Source of the DNA: Imbricaverruca yamaguchii
Lineage: Eukaryota; Arthropoda; Thecostraca; Neoverrucidae
Length of the DNA stretch: 64,000 bases
Assembly: GCA_034440575.1 (NCBI GenBank)
Contig: JAOTOL010001187.1
Location: 211,001 to 275,000 of the forward strand
Direction: 5' to 3'
The notes beneath the pieces were generated by a model. It was not told the DNA's origin. It did no database searches and saw nothing but the letters and a program-made list of their open reading frames with translations. This document shows, one piece after another, positions 44,771-59,710 of the stretch. The position numbers and the translations under genes were made by a program. The first letter of the stretch is position 1. Every line of letters begins with the position of its first letter.

Positions 44771-44806
44771 CGGATAGCCTAACCGGTCGACCGGTTAGGC
44801 TATCCG
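44771..44806. repeat. 36-bp perfect palindrome without loop
   Basis: CGGATAGCCTAACCGGTC is followed directly by its exact inverse. Confidence 0.97.
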
Positions 44807-46385
44807 ATCTAGTTCAGGGTTGAAGGAACAACGGAGGAGACCAATGAATTGCGGCGATTTTGTATGGGCGCCATTTTAAACAGAGTCCGTCTCTTGTAAT
44901 TGTATACTTACTTGGCTGAATCAGAAATTAACTTGGCAATTATTCATAATTCAGAAATTTGTGTACTTAACGGCCTTCCCAAGGGGTCACGAAGATGGAC
45001 ACTCACCTCTTCATGGCCCATGTCTTTGGATGTATCGATGCCCTGCGGTATAATCCACAGTGTCACAGCTTACAATAGTGTAGGAAATATCCTCCAGCAT
45101 TTTGGTGGATAATTCCAACGGGCGGGTGCGGAGACAATTGAGAAACAAACTAATCGCTTTGGAGGGGCGGAAACTTCATTCCTGTGTGGACACATTTTAA
45201 AACCCTATCAATCCGTAGAATATTGTCGAGTTAGTGTTTATGCTGGCTCGTGTTCAGATATTTCTGTACCCGGGAATATTCTCTAGAATTGCAGGGCAGC
45301 CACAATGCTCATCGAATCTGAAATATTTAACTTCTCCAGCAGACAATTTTTTATGGTGCAATTGCTTCCCCGTGGAAAGTACTGGCATGGCCCAACAGCT
45401 TTCAGGGAAACGTTCCCTTGAATTCGCCAGTGAATAGTGGGCCCATTACTTGGGCGGCAAACAGGCGCTGGCGCCGGGCTGATGGGCCGGGATAGTTATA
45501 TGGGGTGACCAGGAACGACAACTATTATCCCAACTCCTGCGTGATCTTGGTTGAGCATAGTGTGTATGTGTTTGTACCAGAGCGCCCCCGAGTCGAGATC
45601 ATACCGAGGCAGTCTAGACTGCGCGGCACCGCTGCGGCTTGGGTGGGATCCATATTCTTGATTGACTATCGCTCTTGGAGCTCCTTAACCTTGCTGGCAT
45701 GCAAAGCTGATCGTATTTTTGAAACGATAAAGCTTGTATGAATTGGGCGCTGACAGAGGATTAGTCCTATCGCTTGGCCTACTGAATCATAACAATGCTA
45801 TAAATAAGACCTCCCAGCGACAACTGCCAGAATTGGATACAAATTATGCACGTAACTTGAAAATTTGCGTCCTGGACCAAATAACAGAAGCTGAGTCAGT
45901 GCAGGTAGAGCAAGTTCAGAAATGCGCCGAAGTGCAGAAATTCTCCTGCCAGTTTGACACACGATACCGGTTTAATGAAACCCAGTTGTTTGTCACATTG
46001 TCCAGTCCCGAAGCTCGGCGGGAATCGATTCAGCTGACATCGACACGGGGCCTGAGTTCGTGCCCGAAATTCGGACCGGTTTCAGGTAGTCCAGCAGTCG
46101 GCAAAACTTGAGATCCTTTGGAAGTCGTAGAGCGGCTATGAGGCCGAGAAATGAACTATCACCCACTACAAAGCCCATCGAATAGTCTCAGCTGCCGTCG
46201 ACTGCCTATAAATGATTCAATCTCGCTAGCAAGGCTTGAAAAGTCGATGACTTTACGGGTTCCACCACAATCACTAGTGCTACGATTCACCAAATTGTAT
46301 CATTGTGCCGCACACAATTGCGGATTAGCTACATACATCCAGACACATTACACACACCATAATACACTCCAATGTGCACCCATGG
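44807..46385. other. Unassigned sequence
   Basis: The longest open frame, 45,734-46,111 (125 codons), includes ICVLDQITEAESVQVEQVQK and CQFDTRYRFNETQ. It reads like protein but I cannot assign it. No promoter, splice site or neighbour supports it. Confidence 0.4.
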
Positions 46386-46555
46386 GCCAGGGGTGGCCGA
46401 GTGGTTAAGGTGTTGAGCTTTCGCCACCAAGGTTCCGGGTTCAACTTTCGCGCCACTTTCGCAATCCCTCGACACACAGGCGAAACAGTGTGGGCGACAT
46501 CATTAGCCTTGATCATGACTACGGTGAGTCGTACACCACCCAATAAACAACAGCA
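46386..46555 (+). mobile_element. tRNA-derived SINE (Ser/Leu-like head)
   Basis: The A box TGGCCGAGTGGTTAAGG is the Ser/Leu-type D arm, and the B box GGTTCAACTTT lies about 40 bases on. The arms do not pair as a working tRNA. The body continues to CACCACCCAATAAACAACAG. No clear target duplication was found by eye. Confidence 0.7.
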
Positions 46556-47433
46556 AATGTGTCGTCATCATCAAGGGAGTTCCTCGTGCGAGAGCAGGAT
46601 GCAGGCTATGGGGATACCAGGCTTATGTCCAGGATCGAGCATCACACCGTGACAAGGAACCTATAGGCCGACCGTAGCTGCGCATTCCTGGTACTTCGGA
46701 GAGACGTACACAACAGCGTGTCCAATCATGGCGGTAGTATAAGCATTCCAAATAAGTGAACCTCTTTCGGCAATTAAGTGCAGTCCGTTGAAATGTCGAA
46801 TGCATGCTCGGTACCACGCGGAGAAGCTAGATGGCAGACATAGTGCAGAAATAGTGCAGAAATAGTGCAGAGATAGTGCAGCCATAGTGCGTTCATGCTA
46901 CTATCACATGCTACATATGTATGCCTGACGGGATATTACCATGGACATGCATTTTCTATGACGGGCCCGAATCCCATTTTACACCTGACTCCAGTGTACA
47001 CCCGATATGTACGGTACACAGATACACATTTTACGCCTGACCCCAGTATACACCCGATATGTACGGTACACAGATACACATTAAACACAAATCATATGTC
47101 ATTATACGGCCGATCCCGTCACACACCTGATCTCTAACAGCTGTAAGATCAGGTGTCCTGGATCAGGCTGGAGTTTGGGCTTGAGACCTCAATCAGGTTG
47201 AGCTGCATTGATCAAAAATTTAACTATGCGGCTTGACATCTAACGGACCTGCAGGGCGACTGCACCTGACCCACAACTGATCAGCCTTGTGTCGAACTGT
47301 ACGTATGCATGTGTTGCATATGCTTTGTCGCCTCGAGCCACAGCAGAATTGGCGTCCAAGTGTGGCGCCTATTGTGGCCAAGTTGTGACGCCCAATGTGG
47401 TACAGTTGCTGTATATTTGCGCTTTTGGATAGT
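46556..47433. other. Non-coding sequence with small local repeats
   Basis: A 12-13-bp array (AATAGTGCAGAAA) lies at about 46,835-46,890, a 52-bp unit is duplicated at 46,977-47,083 (CCCGATATGTACGGTACACA in each copy), and a hairpin with an 11-bp stem (ACACCTGATCT) lies at 47,123-47,156. No gene. Confidence 0.6.
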
Positions 47434-48275
47434 GCCGTCTGCTGTACTCGATGGGCTGAGACGGACGGAGGTGGCGTCATGCCGTCTGTTGTACTCGATG
47501 GGCTGAGACGGATGGAGGTGGCGTCATGCCGTCTGTTGTACTCGATGGGCTGAGACGGATGGAGGTGGCGTCAAGCCGTCTGTTGTACTCGATGGGCTGA
47601 GACGGACGGAGGTGGCGTCATGCCGTCTGTTGTACTCGATGGGCTGAGACGGATGGAGGTGGCGTCATGCCGTCTGTTGTACTCGATGGGCTGAGACGGA
47701 TGGAGGTGGCGTCATGCCGTCTGTTGTACTCGATGGGCTGAGACGGATGGAGGTGGCGTCATGCCGTCTGTTGTACTCGATGGGCTGAGACGGACGGAGG
47801 TGGCGTCATGCCGTCTGTTGTACTCGATGGGCTGAGACGGATGGAGGTGGCGTCATGCCGTCTGTTGTACTCGATGGGCTGAGACGGACGGAGGTGGCGT
47901 CATGCCGTCTGTTGTACTCGATGGGCTGAGACGGATGGAGGTGGCGTCATGCCGTCTGTTGTACTCGATGGGCTGAGACGGACGGAGGTGGCGTCATGCC
48001 GTCTGCTGTACTCGATGGGCTGAGACGGATGGAGGTGGCGTCATGCCGTCTGTTGTACTCGATGGGCTGAGACGGATGGAGGTGGCGTCATGCCGTCTGT
48101 TGTACTCGATGGGCTGAGAAGGACGGAGGTGGTGTCATGCCGTCTGTTGTACTCGATGGGCTGAGACGGATGGAGGTGGCGTCATGCCGTCTGTTGTACT
48201 CGATGGGCTGAGATGGACGGAGGTGGCGTCATGCCGTCTGTTGTACTCGATGGGCTGAGACGGATGGAGGTCGCC
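47434..48275 (+). repeat. 47-bp minisatellite, about 18 copies
   Basis: The unit contains GCCGTCTGTTGTACTCGATG then GGCTGAGACGGAYGGAGGTGGCGTCAT in part; successive GCCGTCTG starts are 47 bases apart (47,481, 47,528). Copies are nearly identical, with a GGATGG/GGACGG alternation. CCGTCT and AGACGG within each unit can form a 6-bp stem. Confidence 0.97.
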
Positions 48276-48589
48276 GGTCAGGCGGACGAAGGTCGCATCG
48301 CTCGCTGAATAATGTTAGCTTACTATGTACTGTGTTTTAGCTTTCGAGGTGCAGTCAGGTGATTGATCTGTTGAGCGATTACCGTGACTTCGCAAGGCAA
48401 GCGGTTTCCACAGAAAAACACAAGGTGGTTTGGTCAAGACTGATGTGCTGAGGAGCGGAGCAGCATCGTTTAAAGGCCAAACTACGTATGCGGTATGCAT
48501 ATGTGTGGCCGACGCCAATGACTATGTGCCAGCACCAGAAACATAATGCATCTGCAGCCATCACCATAGCACCGATGCCGGTAATACGA
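48276..48589. other. Spacer between minisatellites
   Basis: About 300 bp of non-repetitive sequence with no gene recognised. Confidence 0.5.
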
Positions 48590-49698
48590 CCACAGTACAG
48601 CCACTAAACCACAGTATTGTTACTGAACCACAGTACAGCCACTAAACCACAGTATTGTCACTGAACCACAGCACAGACACAACATAGCCACAGTCCAGCC
48701 ACAGTACAGCCACAACATAGCCATAGTACAGCCATAGTACAGCCACAACATAGCCATAGTACAGCCACAGTACAGCCACAGTCCAGCCACAGTGCAGCCA
48801 CAGTACAGCCACAGTGCAGCCACAGTACAGCCACAGTACAGCCACAGTACAGCCACAGTACAGCCACAGTACAGCCACAGTACAGCCACAGTACAGTCAC
48901 AGTACAGCCACAGTATAGCCACAGTATAGCCACAGTATAGCCACAGTATAGCCACAGTACAGCCACAGTACAGCCACAGTACAGCCACAGTATAGCCACA
49001 GTACAGCCACAGTACAGCCACAGTATAGCCACAGTGCAGCCACAGTACATCCACAGTACAGCCACAGTATAGCCACAGTACAGTCACAGTACAGCCGCAG
49101 TACAGCCACAACATAGCCATAGTACAGCCACAGTACAGCCACAGTGCAGCCACAGTGCAGCCACAGTAGAGCCACAGTGCAGCCACAGTGCAGTCACAGT
49201 ACAGCCACAGTACAGCCACAGTACAGCCACAGTACAGCCACAGTACAGCCACAGTACAGTCACAGTACAGCCGCAGTACAGCCACAACATAGCCATAGTA
49301 CAGCCATAGTACAGCCACAACATAGCCATAGTACAGCCACAGTACAGCCACAGTACAGCCACAGTGCAGCCACAGTACAGCCACAGTGCAGCCACAGTGC
49401 AGCCACAGTACAGCCACAGTACAGCCACAGTACAGCCACAATATAGCCACAGTACAGCCACAATACAGCCACAGTGCAGTCACAGTACAGCCACAGTACA
49501 GCCACAGTACAGCCACAGTACAGCCACAGTACAGCCACAGTACAGCCACAGTGCAGCCACAGTACAGCCACAGTACAGCCACAGTACAGCCACAATATAG
49601 CCACAGTACAGCCACAATACAGCCACAGTGCAGTCACAGTACAGCCACAGTACAGCCACAGTACAGCCACAGTACAGCCACAGTACAGCCACAGTACA
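48590..49698 (+). repeat. 11-bp minisatellite (CCACAGTACAG)n, about 100 copies
   Basis: Variants are CCACAGTGCAG, CCACAGTATAG, CCACAACATAG and CCATAGTACAG. Higher-order copies are visible: the CAATATAG block recurs 154 bases apart (49,440 and 49,594) and the CCGCAG block 176 bases apart (49,095 and 49,271), that is 14 and 16 units. Long open frames such as (AVLWLYCGCTV)n are by-products. Confidence 0.97.
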
Positions 49699-50443
49699 GC
49701 CTACCCGGCCCCGCCCTGTGGAGGCGGGCGGCACGGTACCCGGCCCCGCCCTGTGGAGGCGGGCGTCACGGTACCCGGCCCCGCCCTGCGGAGGTGGGCG
49801 GCATGGTACCCAACCCCGCCCTGTGGAGGCGGGCGGCACGGTACCCGGCCACGCCCTGCGGAGGTGGGCGGCATGGTACCCAACCCCGCCCTGTGGAGGC
49901 GGGCGGCACGGTACCCTGTCCCGTCCTGTGAAGGCGGGCGGCACGGTTTGTACCCTGTCCCGTCCTGTGGAGGCGGGCGGCACGGTACCCGGCCCCGCCT
50001 TGTGGAGGCGGGCGGCACGGTACCCGGCCCCGCCCTGTAGAGGCGGGCGGCACGGTACCCGGCCCCGCCCTGTGAAGGCGGGCGGCACGGTTTGTACCCT
50101 GTCCCGTCCTGTGAAGGCGGGCGACACGGTTTGTACCCTGTCCCGTCCTGTGAAGGCGGGCGGCACGGTTTGTACCCTGTCCCGTCCTGTGGAGGCGGGC
50201 GGCACGGTACCCGGCCCCGCCTTGTGGAGGCGGGCGGCACGGTACCCGGCCCCGCCCTGTAGAGGCGGGCGGCACGGTACCCGGCCCCGCCCTGTGGAGG
50301 CGGGCGGCACGGTTTGTACCCTGTCCCGCCCTGTGGAGGCGGGCGGCACGGTTTGTACCCTGTCCCGCCCTGTGGAGGCGGGCGGCACGGTTTATACCCT
50401 GTCCCGTCCTGTGGAGGCTGGCGGCACGGTTTGTACCAGGTCC
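49699..50443 (+). repeat. Minisatellite of alternating 35- and 39-bp units
   Basis: The 35-bp unit carries TACCCGGCCCCGCCCTGTGG and the 39-bp unit TTTGTACCCTGTCCCGTCCT, both followed by AGGCGGGCGGCACGG. A higher-order unit of 222 bp (three of each) repeats: CTTGTGG at 49,999 and 50,221. CCCGCC and GGCGGG within units can pair. Confidence 0.95.
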
Positions 50444-51290
50444 CGTCGTCAGTTGTAGTGGTGGCTCGCCGTCGGCAGCCGAGCGTCGCGGCTATACGTC
50501 ACTGAGAGATGTCAACCAGAGGTGGCTGTCACGCTGCTCTCGGCTGGAGAGTCTCCGAGGAGTTTTTGTCGGACAGTCAGACAAGTAAGTCAAGTGTTCA
50601 GTTGGCGCTCGTTGCCAGGTGCGAAATCCAGTATAATATTGCACAGCAGAAGCAGCACTTTCGGACTGCGTTTTCGCGGTCCAGGCGAGGTTGCCCTATT
50701 CTATTTAACTGAACCACATATGCTTTTGGCTTAAAATTTGAACTAAGATTCTCTATATTTTTGCGGTGATCGCAGATCTGATCTAATTTCACTATACTAC
50801 AGTACAGCCAAAGTCCCCCCACATAGCATTAAGCACGGGAAAGCATGCAGGAAACATAGGGAAACATTGCGAACGATTCGGTAACCTACAATAAAGCTAC
50901 GGTGAAGTTCTTGCAATGGTTGTCGTGTTACCCACTATATTTGGAGAGACACCACACAAAATACGCAGTGCACAGAACACGTGGTACACGGGGTACTTCA
51001 GCAGACAGCGTACTGACGGAGTCCCTCCACACAGAGCTGATTGCGCGTATTTTTCTTTATTGGGCTTGATTCACGACGCACTTCATGCAATTGCTAATCT
51101 GTGCAGCCCATACTGTTTACTGGTGGGCTGCTGGATCGAGAAATGTCCGAACAGTGCGTGCGGCAGGTCACTGTCGTTATGTCACAGTGACAAAGGTGGC
51201 GCGGCTGCGAATCAGGGCCGACTCATTCCATCACCACGCATGTCATATCGTCCCCACACAATCATAACTGTTCAGACCACGATCAACTGT
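50444..51290. other. Unassigned sequence
   Basis: No gene recognised. Open frames at 50,509-50,734 and 50,916-51,524 lack known domains. Confidence 0.4.
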
Positions 51291-51432
51291 GCCGTAAGTG
51301 TTGGTATCGACGGCCCTATTGACCACCTCAGTGTTGGTTTCGACGGATCGCCTAACCACTCAACTTTTGGTATCAATGGATCGCTTGACCACGTAAATGT
51401 TGGTATCGTTGGATCGCTTGCCCACCGAGGAC
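51291..51432 (+). repeat. Degenerate ~45-bp repeat, 3 copies
   Basis: GTTGGTATCGACGG, GTTGGTTTCGACGGATCGCC and GTTGGTATCGTTGGATCGCT blocks with GACCAC or CCCACC follow each other. Confidence 0.6.
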
Positions 51433-51924
51433 AGTGGTTAGTACCACCATCGATCGTCGATGATGGCGCATTGAAGCGATGGGCGAGCCATTGCAGGCAC
51501 AATGAGCAGCGAAGGAAAAACTGACACGGTCGACAGCACGACAGCGCACTTCAGTGTGCTGTTCAGTGCGTGTGCTTTTTTCCTCACAGATTCATCCCAC
51601 TTCGTGGCAACAGTACAAGCATTTGACGGCGGCCTTCTGCAGCGAGGCCTAAGCCACGCACGCCGGGCAGCAGCACAGACGCGGCGCGCGACAAGTCCCC
51701 AGTCGCTAGTGACCCTGACCCGCGTCGCATCCCACGCCAACGCAGCAAGCGTCGACCCGTCACTGCGCGCACCGCGGCGCGCCCGGACACCCAACCGGAC
51801 ACCCACCCGGCTTACCGTTCCATGACGACACGGCGCCGGGCCGATGGCACAGGTCACGTGACACTCCACGTCCAATCAGCGCCGAGTCCGCGCCGGCCAA
51901 GGCTCGGATGCATTGCGCGCGTAT
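51433..51924. other. GC-rich spacer
   Basis: No gene recognised; GC-rich sequence leading into the 43-bp array. Confidence 0.45.
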
Positions 51925-52634
51925 CAACAGCACAACTGTCACCGCCAACAGCGCGCCTGTCACCGCCAGGTCGCCCCTGTTCGAATGTCAACAGCGCGAC
52001 TGTCACCGCCAGGTCGCCCCCGTTCGAATGTCAACAGCGCGACTGTCACCGCCAGGTCGCCCCCGTTCGAATGTCAACAGCGCAACTGTCACCGCCAGGT
52101 CGCCCCCGTTCGAATGTCAACAGCGCGACTGTCACCGCCGGGTCGCTCCCGTTCGAATGTCAACAGCGCAACTGTCACCGCCAGGTCGCCCCCGTTCGAA
52201 TGTCAACAGCGCGACTGTCACCGCCGGGTCGCTCCCGTTCGAATGTCAACAGCGCGACTGTCACCGCCGGGTCGCCCCCGTTCGAATGTCAACAGCGCAA
52301 CTGTCACCGCCAGGTCGCCCCCGTTCGAATGTCAACAGCGCGACTGTCACCGCCGGGTCGCTCCCGTTCGAATGTCAACAGCGCAACTGTCACCGCCAGG
52401 TCGCCCCCGTTCGAATGTCAACAGCGCGACTGTCACCGCCGGGTCGCTCCCGTTCGAATGTCAACAGCGCGACTGTCACCGCCGGGTCGCTCCCGTTCGA
52501 ATGTCAACAGCGCGACTGTCACCGCCGGGTCGCCCCCGTTCGAATGTCAACAGCGCAACTGTCACCGCCGGGTCGCCCCCGTTCGAATGTCAACAGCGCG
52601 ACTGTCACCGCCGGGTCGCCCCCGTTCGAATGCC
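51925..52634 (+). repeat. 43-bp minisatellite, about 16 copies
   Basis: The unit contains GTTCGAATGTCAACAGCGCG then ACTGTCACCGCCAGGTCGCCCCC; successive TCGAATG are 43 bases apart (51,981, 52,024). Variant sites are GCGAC/GCAAC, CCAGG/CCGGG and CGCCC/CGCTC. Because 43 leaves remainder 1 on division by three, all three forward frames stay open, giving spurious proteins of 250-400 residues. Confidence 0.97.
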
Positions 52635-54959
52635 CGCCGTGCACCTGCACTCGCGCCAAGCACACTGAACGCCCTGCTGGCCGGCGCCTCGTGTTCTGGC
52701 AGTCTGCCAGCGGCGGCCTTACTAGACTGTGGCAGTCGCCACTTGCCTGGCCACCTCTGTCCGTGGCCTTCGCGCTGTGCGAATCACGTGACGGGAGCGG
52801 GAACGGCAGCGCGCGCGGCGGTTCCCAACGGAATCTGCCAGCATCGGTGGCAGGACGGACCGCAACAAGTTGTTGGATCTCCTGTCGACGTGGGTGGAGT
52901 GAGAAGGAGCGTATGGGGGCTTGTTTCTGGAATGCCACTGGAATTGGTGGAAGTCGGGCGTATCCCTCCGGTGGGGTGGTTGAGGAAAACTTGCTCCGGT
53001 GAGGATTTACATGTTCCGGTGGTAGCATGTAAATAAGCTGAGGCAGACGAAGAGCGGCTGTCCTTGGGAAAATGCCACCTTCTCCCAACTCCGGCGTGGC
53101 ATTGCTTACTTTCTTCCGGTCCATCTTGGCGCAAGAATGCGTGGTCGTCCATTTCGGTGCCTTATTTGTTGGTTATTTGAGGTTTAGTTTTGTTGCCTAT
53201 TAAGTTCATTCAAAACAATGCTGGGAGGATCGTTCACTCTTAATTCTAATTTTTCTCAACCACATTTCTCCCCGGGTCGGTGCCGGTGATAGACGGTGAC
53301 GTTCACTAACACAACATCTCATTAGCCACTTAATGCCACTAAATATACTATGATGCCCCTTAGCTATTCAATATTTCATGTCACCGTGCTCACCAGATAC
53401 AAACGCTTTACATGCTGTTCGTGTCCCTAGAAGACCAAGAAAACATATATGTGTGACGAAAACTTGTCCACGGCAAAACGCAAGCACCAAATTATGGATC
53501 CATCCTCTGAAGCCAGTGTCGAATTTCATACGGGTAATGTGCATGTCGCAGCTTCGGACACGAAGCTCACCTGAATAAATTCCAATATAGTCCTTGCCTT
53601 TGTGATGGTCGCCCGCAATGACAAGTCAGTTGATCTTGTTACACGTGCGTCGAATTATGTGCATAAACATGGGCACTACATGACGGCAATCCAAACCTCT
53701 GGAGAAGCCCACGTACGAAATGTGAAATGTAAAATTCCCTTGCACCTAAAGAACGGTACCGTAGCTGAGGTGGAAGGGGTCCAGCAATTTGCCGATACTT
53801 TAGCATTAACGATACGGTGATGCACGGGAAGAAAAATTGAGTGTTGTTTCTGCCCCTCCTCGAGTTATGATATTCCTTACCCCCATGAATATGACCATTT
53901 TGTGAAACATAACAGGTAGAGGAAATAGTGGGACAGTATGAATTTCGAACTGCTAAAGGTAGCTTAGGGAATCTTAAGCTAAATTTAAACTTCGAATGAC
54001 ATGCTACTTGTCCCAACAACCCCATCCCCATACCAGTGGTGCGATTATTCTTTCCGAAACGTCAACTATCAGCATTATTGCTTTCGCGTGCGTTGCTTTG
54101 TTTTTGGTGGGCTCAGCTACAGTCCTCAATGTTAATTGTGTCCACTCAAAGCCGAGTCAGAAAAATTCAAAACACCCCTCATTCAGCAGCATTATTTCCT
54201 GGCAACGCAACCGAAATCTCCCCATACTTCCATCCAATCCCATTCCCAGTCCAAGTTTTTATTCGGTTAGCGCAATTTGTAGCCCCCACCGCCCCTCCCT
54301 CCCCCTCTACAAAATAAAATCATGCAACAACTCTCATAACTTCTCCATAGCGTGACTACGGGGAATATAGTTACACTGCGAACGGTGCTCCCAACAGCAG
54401 GAATAACATGCAAACATTTCTCAAGCATAACTACAAGTGGAGTTTTACGTTTGTGAATTGCGCAAATTGTATTTCAGCTATCTCACAGCAACGCAAAGAC
54501 TGACTTGTTCTGCAGTTATTTTTTTTATTAGCCGAGGCTCTGCCTCTCATAGCACAAACCTTTCCTCATCAGCCCAAGTCTGCGAATCATTCTGAACAGG
54601 TGGTCGGTCAGCCAGCCAGGTCCTCTCATAGGCGGTGGCGCAACTAAATGTGATGGGTGGTCCAATATACTTATATAGGCCCCAGCCTACGCCCAACGTT
54701 AAAACGTCCTCGGATTTCCACCGTTAACTTCTGACGGGATCCTCCTTTCAAGCTTTTAAAGATGATATTCCTTCTCCTCTGTTATCTGACACTGCTGATT
54801 ATAGGTATCTATTGGCGGATCTACCGACTGATTCGTGTGGGGGACGAGAGCATGGCTTTATAGGAACCAGAAAATTGTTGCATGGAAGGAATAGCTGAAG
54901 AGGCCATTCTTTCCAGTGAATGTTCATTGGCCCATGCTTAAAGGGAAACTATTTGTTAT
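52635..54959. other. Unassigned sequence
   Basis: No named gene. A possible minus-strand start ATGGACCGGAAGAAA at 53,124-53,110 runs into GTAAGC, a donor-like sequence, but no second exon is found. A short frame at 53,605-53,820 is unrecognised. From 53,990 onward the sequence is AT-rich or C-rich non-coding. Confidence 0.4.
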
Positions 54960-55200
54960 TAATTATGTGGTATGTCAGTGATTGAGAAAATCAACGGAAG
55001 CATTTATTTGCAATCTTTATTTTGGGCCCTTTGTGGGACTTAGCATGAATTTTCGGGGCCCCATCGCGTATTTTTGGGAATCTCAGTGCCATATTTCGGG
55101 GGCCCGGCGCAATTTTTGTTCTTCTGAATACCGATGCGGTTCTTGGAAGCCCACCGTCTGCCAAGCGGCTCTGAGTTGTTACCGGTGTCCAGTGGGCAAA
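54960..55200 (-). repeat. Third member of the CCAAAAATCGCG-type degenerate family
   Basis: In reverse complement it reads GAACCGCATCGGTATTCAGA and CCCAAAAATACGCGATGGGG, like 13,840-14,100 and the inverse of 15,700-15,900. It is short and isolated. Confidence 0.6.
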
Positions 55201-55611
<411 letters not shown>

Positions 55612-56462
55612 TTCCAGAGTGCCTTCTGATGTGCTTCCGGGTGCATCATAGCCAGTGTGTGATGGTACATCAATATAATTTTCGACGACATTCTATATGG
55701 CATGTGGAGGCGAAATGAGAAGCAGCATCCAGATGGCAAGATTGCACGTCCTGGGGAACCTCCGCTCAGTCGATACCCTACCATCGGTGTCTTTGTTGAA
55801 GGCTGATTTAAAACGCATATTTTGACCGTTTGGAGACGACGTCTCTTGGGAGTGTCTACGGTGTACAAACGTCGAGTGCCGTTTGGGCTACGTTGGAAAG
55901 TGCAAACTCAAGGAAGCGTCTAAAAGCAGTAAAGTTAAGGAACATTGGTGCGACCTGGGAAGGAAAGCATTCCACCCCAAATCTCAGACTCTTCTCTGTC
56001 TCCCATCTAACCTATCCCTATCCAAATAATATACCTAGACAGTACAGGATTACACTGGTTTGAGCCCCTGCGATCAGATTGCCACAGTTCTGGTCGTTAA
56101 CGTCGACCAGCTCCAGGCTCTCGTGCATGTCCTCGGAAGGCTGCATGAGGTATGGCGCTACGTTCCTCTACCACTACGTTCCTCTACTGTTACCTGCCTC
56201 TACCTCTACCACTACGTCCCTCTATCGCTGCATGCCTGTAACATTGCGTTGCCATCGTGACATGCGGCACGGACGCGGGAGACGTGCTTGCAAGGTCCCG
56301 AAACCGTGGCAGGGGAAATGCGGAACGTCACTTACCACATCCGACGTCATATTAGCCAACATGCGGTGGCCCGCCTTTCAGCCGACCCGGGCAACAGAGG
56401 TCACCACCACCCTGTCCAAGGTCAAACTCCGGCAGAGACGCCATCTTGGTCGAGAAGCCGCC
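55612..56462. other. Unassigned sequence
   Basis: No gene recognised. The first part of the 455-codon frame starting at 56,079 lies here but has no domain, and its bulk is the hexamer array. Confidence 0.45.
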
Positions 56463-57345
56463 GGTGACGGTGACGGTGACGGTGACGGTGATGGCGACGG
56501 TGACGGTGACGGTGACGGTGACGGTGACGGTGACGGTGACGGTGACGGTGACGGTGACGGTGACGGTGACGGTGACGGTGACGGTGACGGTGACGGTGAC
56601 GGTGACGGTGACGGGGACGGTGACGGTGACGGTGACGGTGACGGTGACGGTGACGGTGACAGTGACAGTAGCAGTGACGGTGACGGTGACGGTGACGGTG
56701 ACGGTGACGGTGACGGTGACGGTGACGGTGACGGTGACGGTGACGGTGACGGTGACGGTGACGGTGACGGTGACGGTGACAGTGACAGTGACGGTGACGG
56801 TGACGGTGACGGTGACGGTGACGGTGACGGTGACGGTGACGGTGACGGTGACGGTGACGGTGACGGTGACGGTGACGGTGACGGTGACGGTGACGGTGAC
56901 GGTGACGGTGACGGTGACGGTGACGGTGACGGTGACGGTGACGGTGACGGTGACGGTGACAGTGACGGTGACAGTAGCAGTGACGGTGACGGTGACGGTG
57001 ACGGTGACGGTGACGGTGACGGTGACGGTGACGGTGACGGTGACGGTGACGGTGACGGTGACGGTGACGGTGACGGTGACGGTGACGGTGACAGTGACAG
57101 TGACAGTGACAGTAGCAGTGACGGTGACGGTGACGGTGACGGTGACGGTGACGGTGACGGTGACGGTGACGGTGACGGTGACGGTGACGGTGACGGTGAC
57201 GGTGATGGTGACGGTGACGGTGACGGTGACGGTGACTGTGACGGTGACGGTGACGGTGACGGTGACGGTGACGGTGACGGTGACGGTGACGGTGACGGTG
57301 ACGGTGACGGTGACGGTGACGGTGACGGTGACGGTGACGGTGACA
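56463..57345 (+). repeat. Hexanucleotide array (GGTGAC)n, about 147 copies
   Basis: Near-perfect GGTGAC repeats over ~880 bp, broken by AGTGACAGTAGCAGT-type variants near 56,667, 56,972 and 57,111 and single changes. All frames stay open ((GD)n, (VT)n, (SP)n), so no protein is claimed. Confidence 0.98.

Positions 57346-59710
<2,365 letters not shown>

Noticed and set aside
45734..46111. 125-codon hypothetical gene
   Set aside because: Protein-like but unrecognised, with no supporting signals; kept only as a note in the unassigned interval.
46386..46460. Functional tRNA-Ser/Leu gene
   Set aside because: The T arm and acceptor stem do not pair; it is a SINE head.
48620..50458. Long frames such as (AVLWLYCGCTV)n and GGRHGT repeats
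   Set aside because: They are products of the 11-bp and 35/39-bp minisatellites.
47434..52634. CRISPR array
   Set aside because: Repeats are contiguous with no unique spacers and the context is eukaryotic.
51822..53036. 250-400-residue frames over the 43-bp array
   Set aside because: A 43-bp period without stops keeps all frames open; there is no domain or conserved start.
53110..53124. First coding exon on the minus strand ending at GTAAGC
   Set aside because: Only five codons; no further exon or promoter support.
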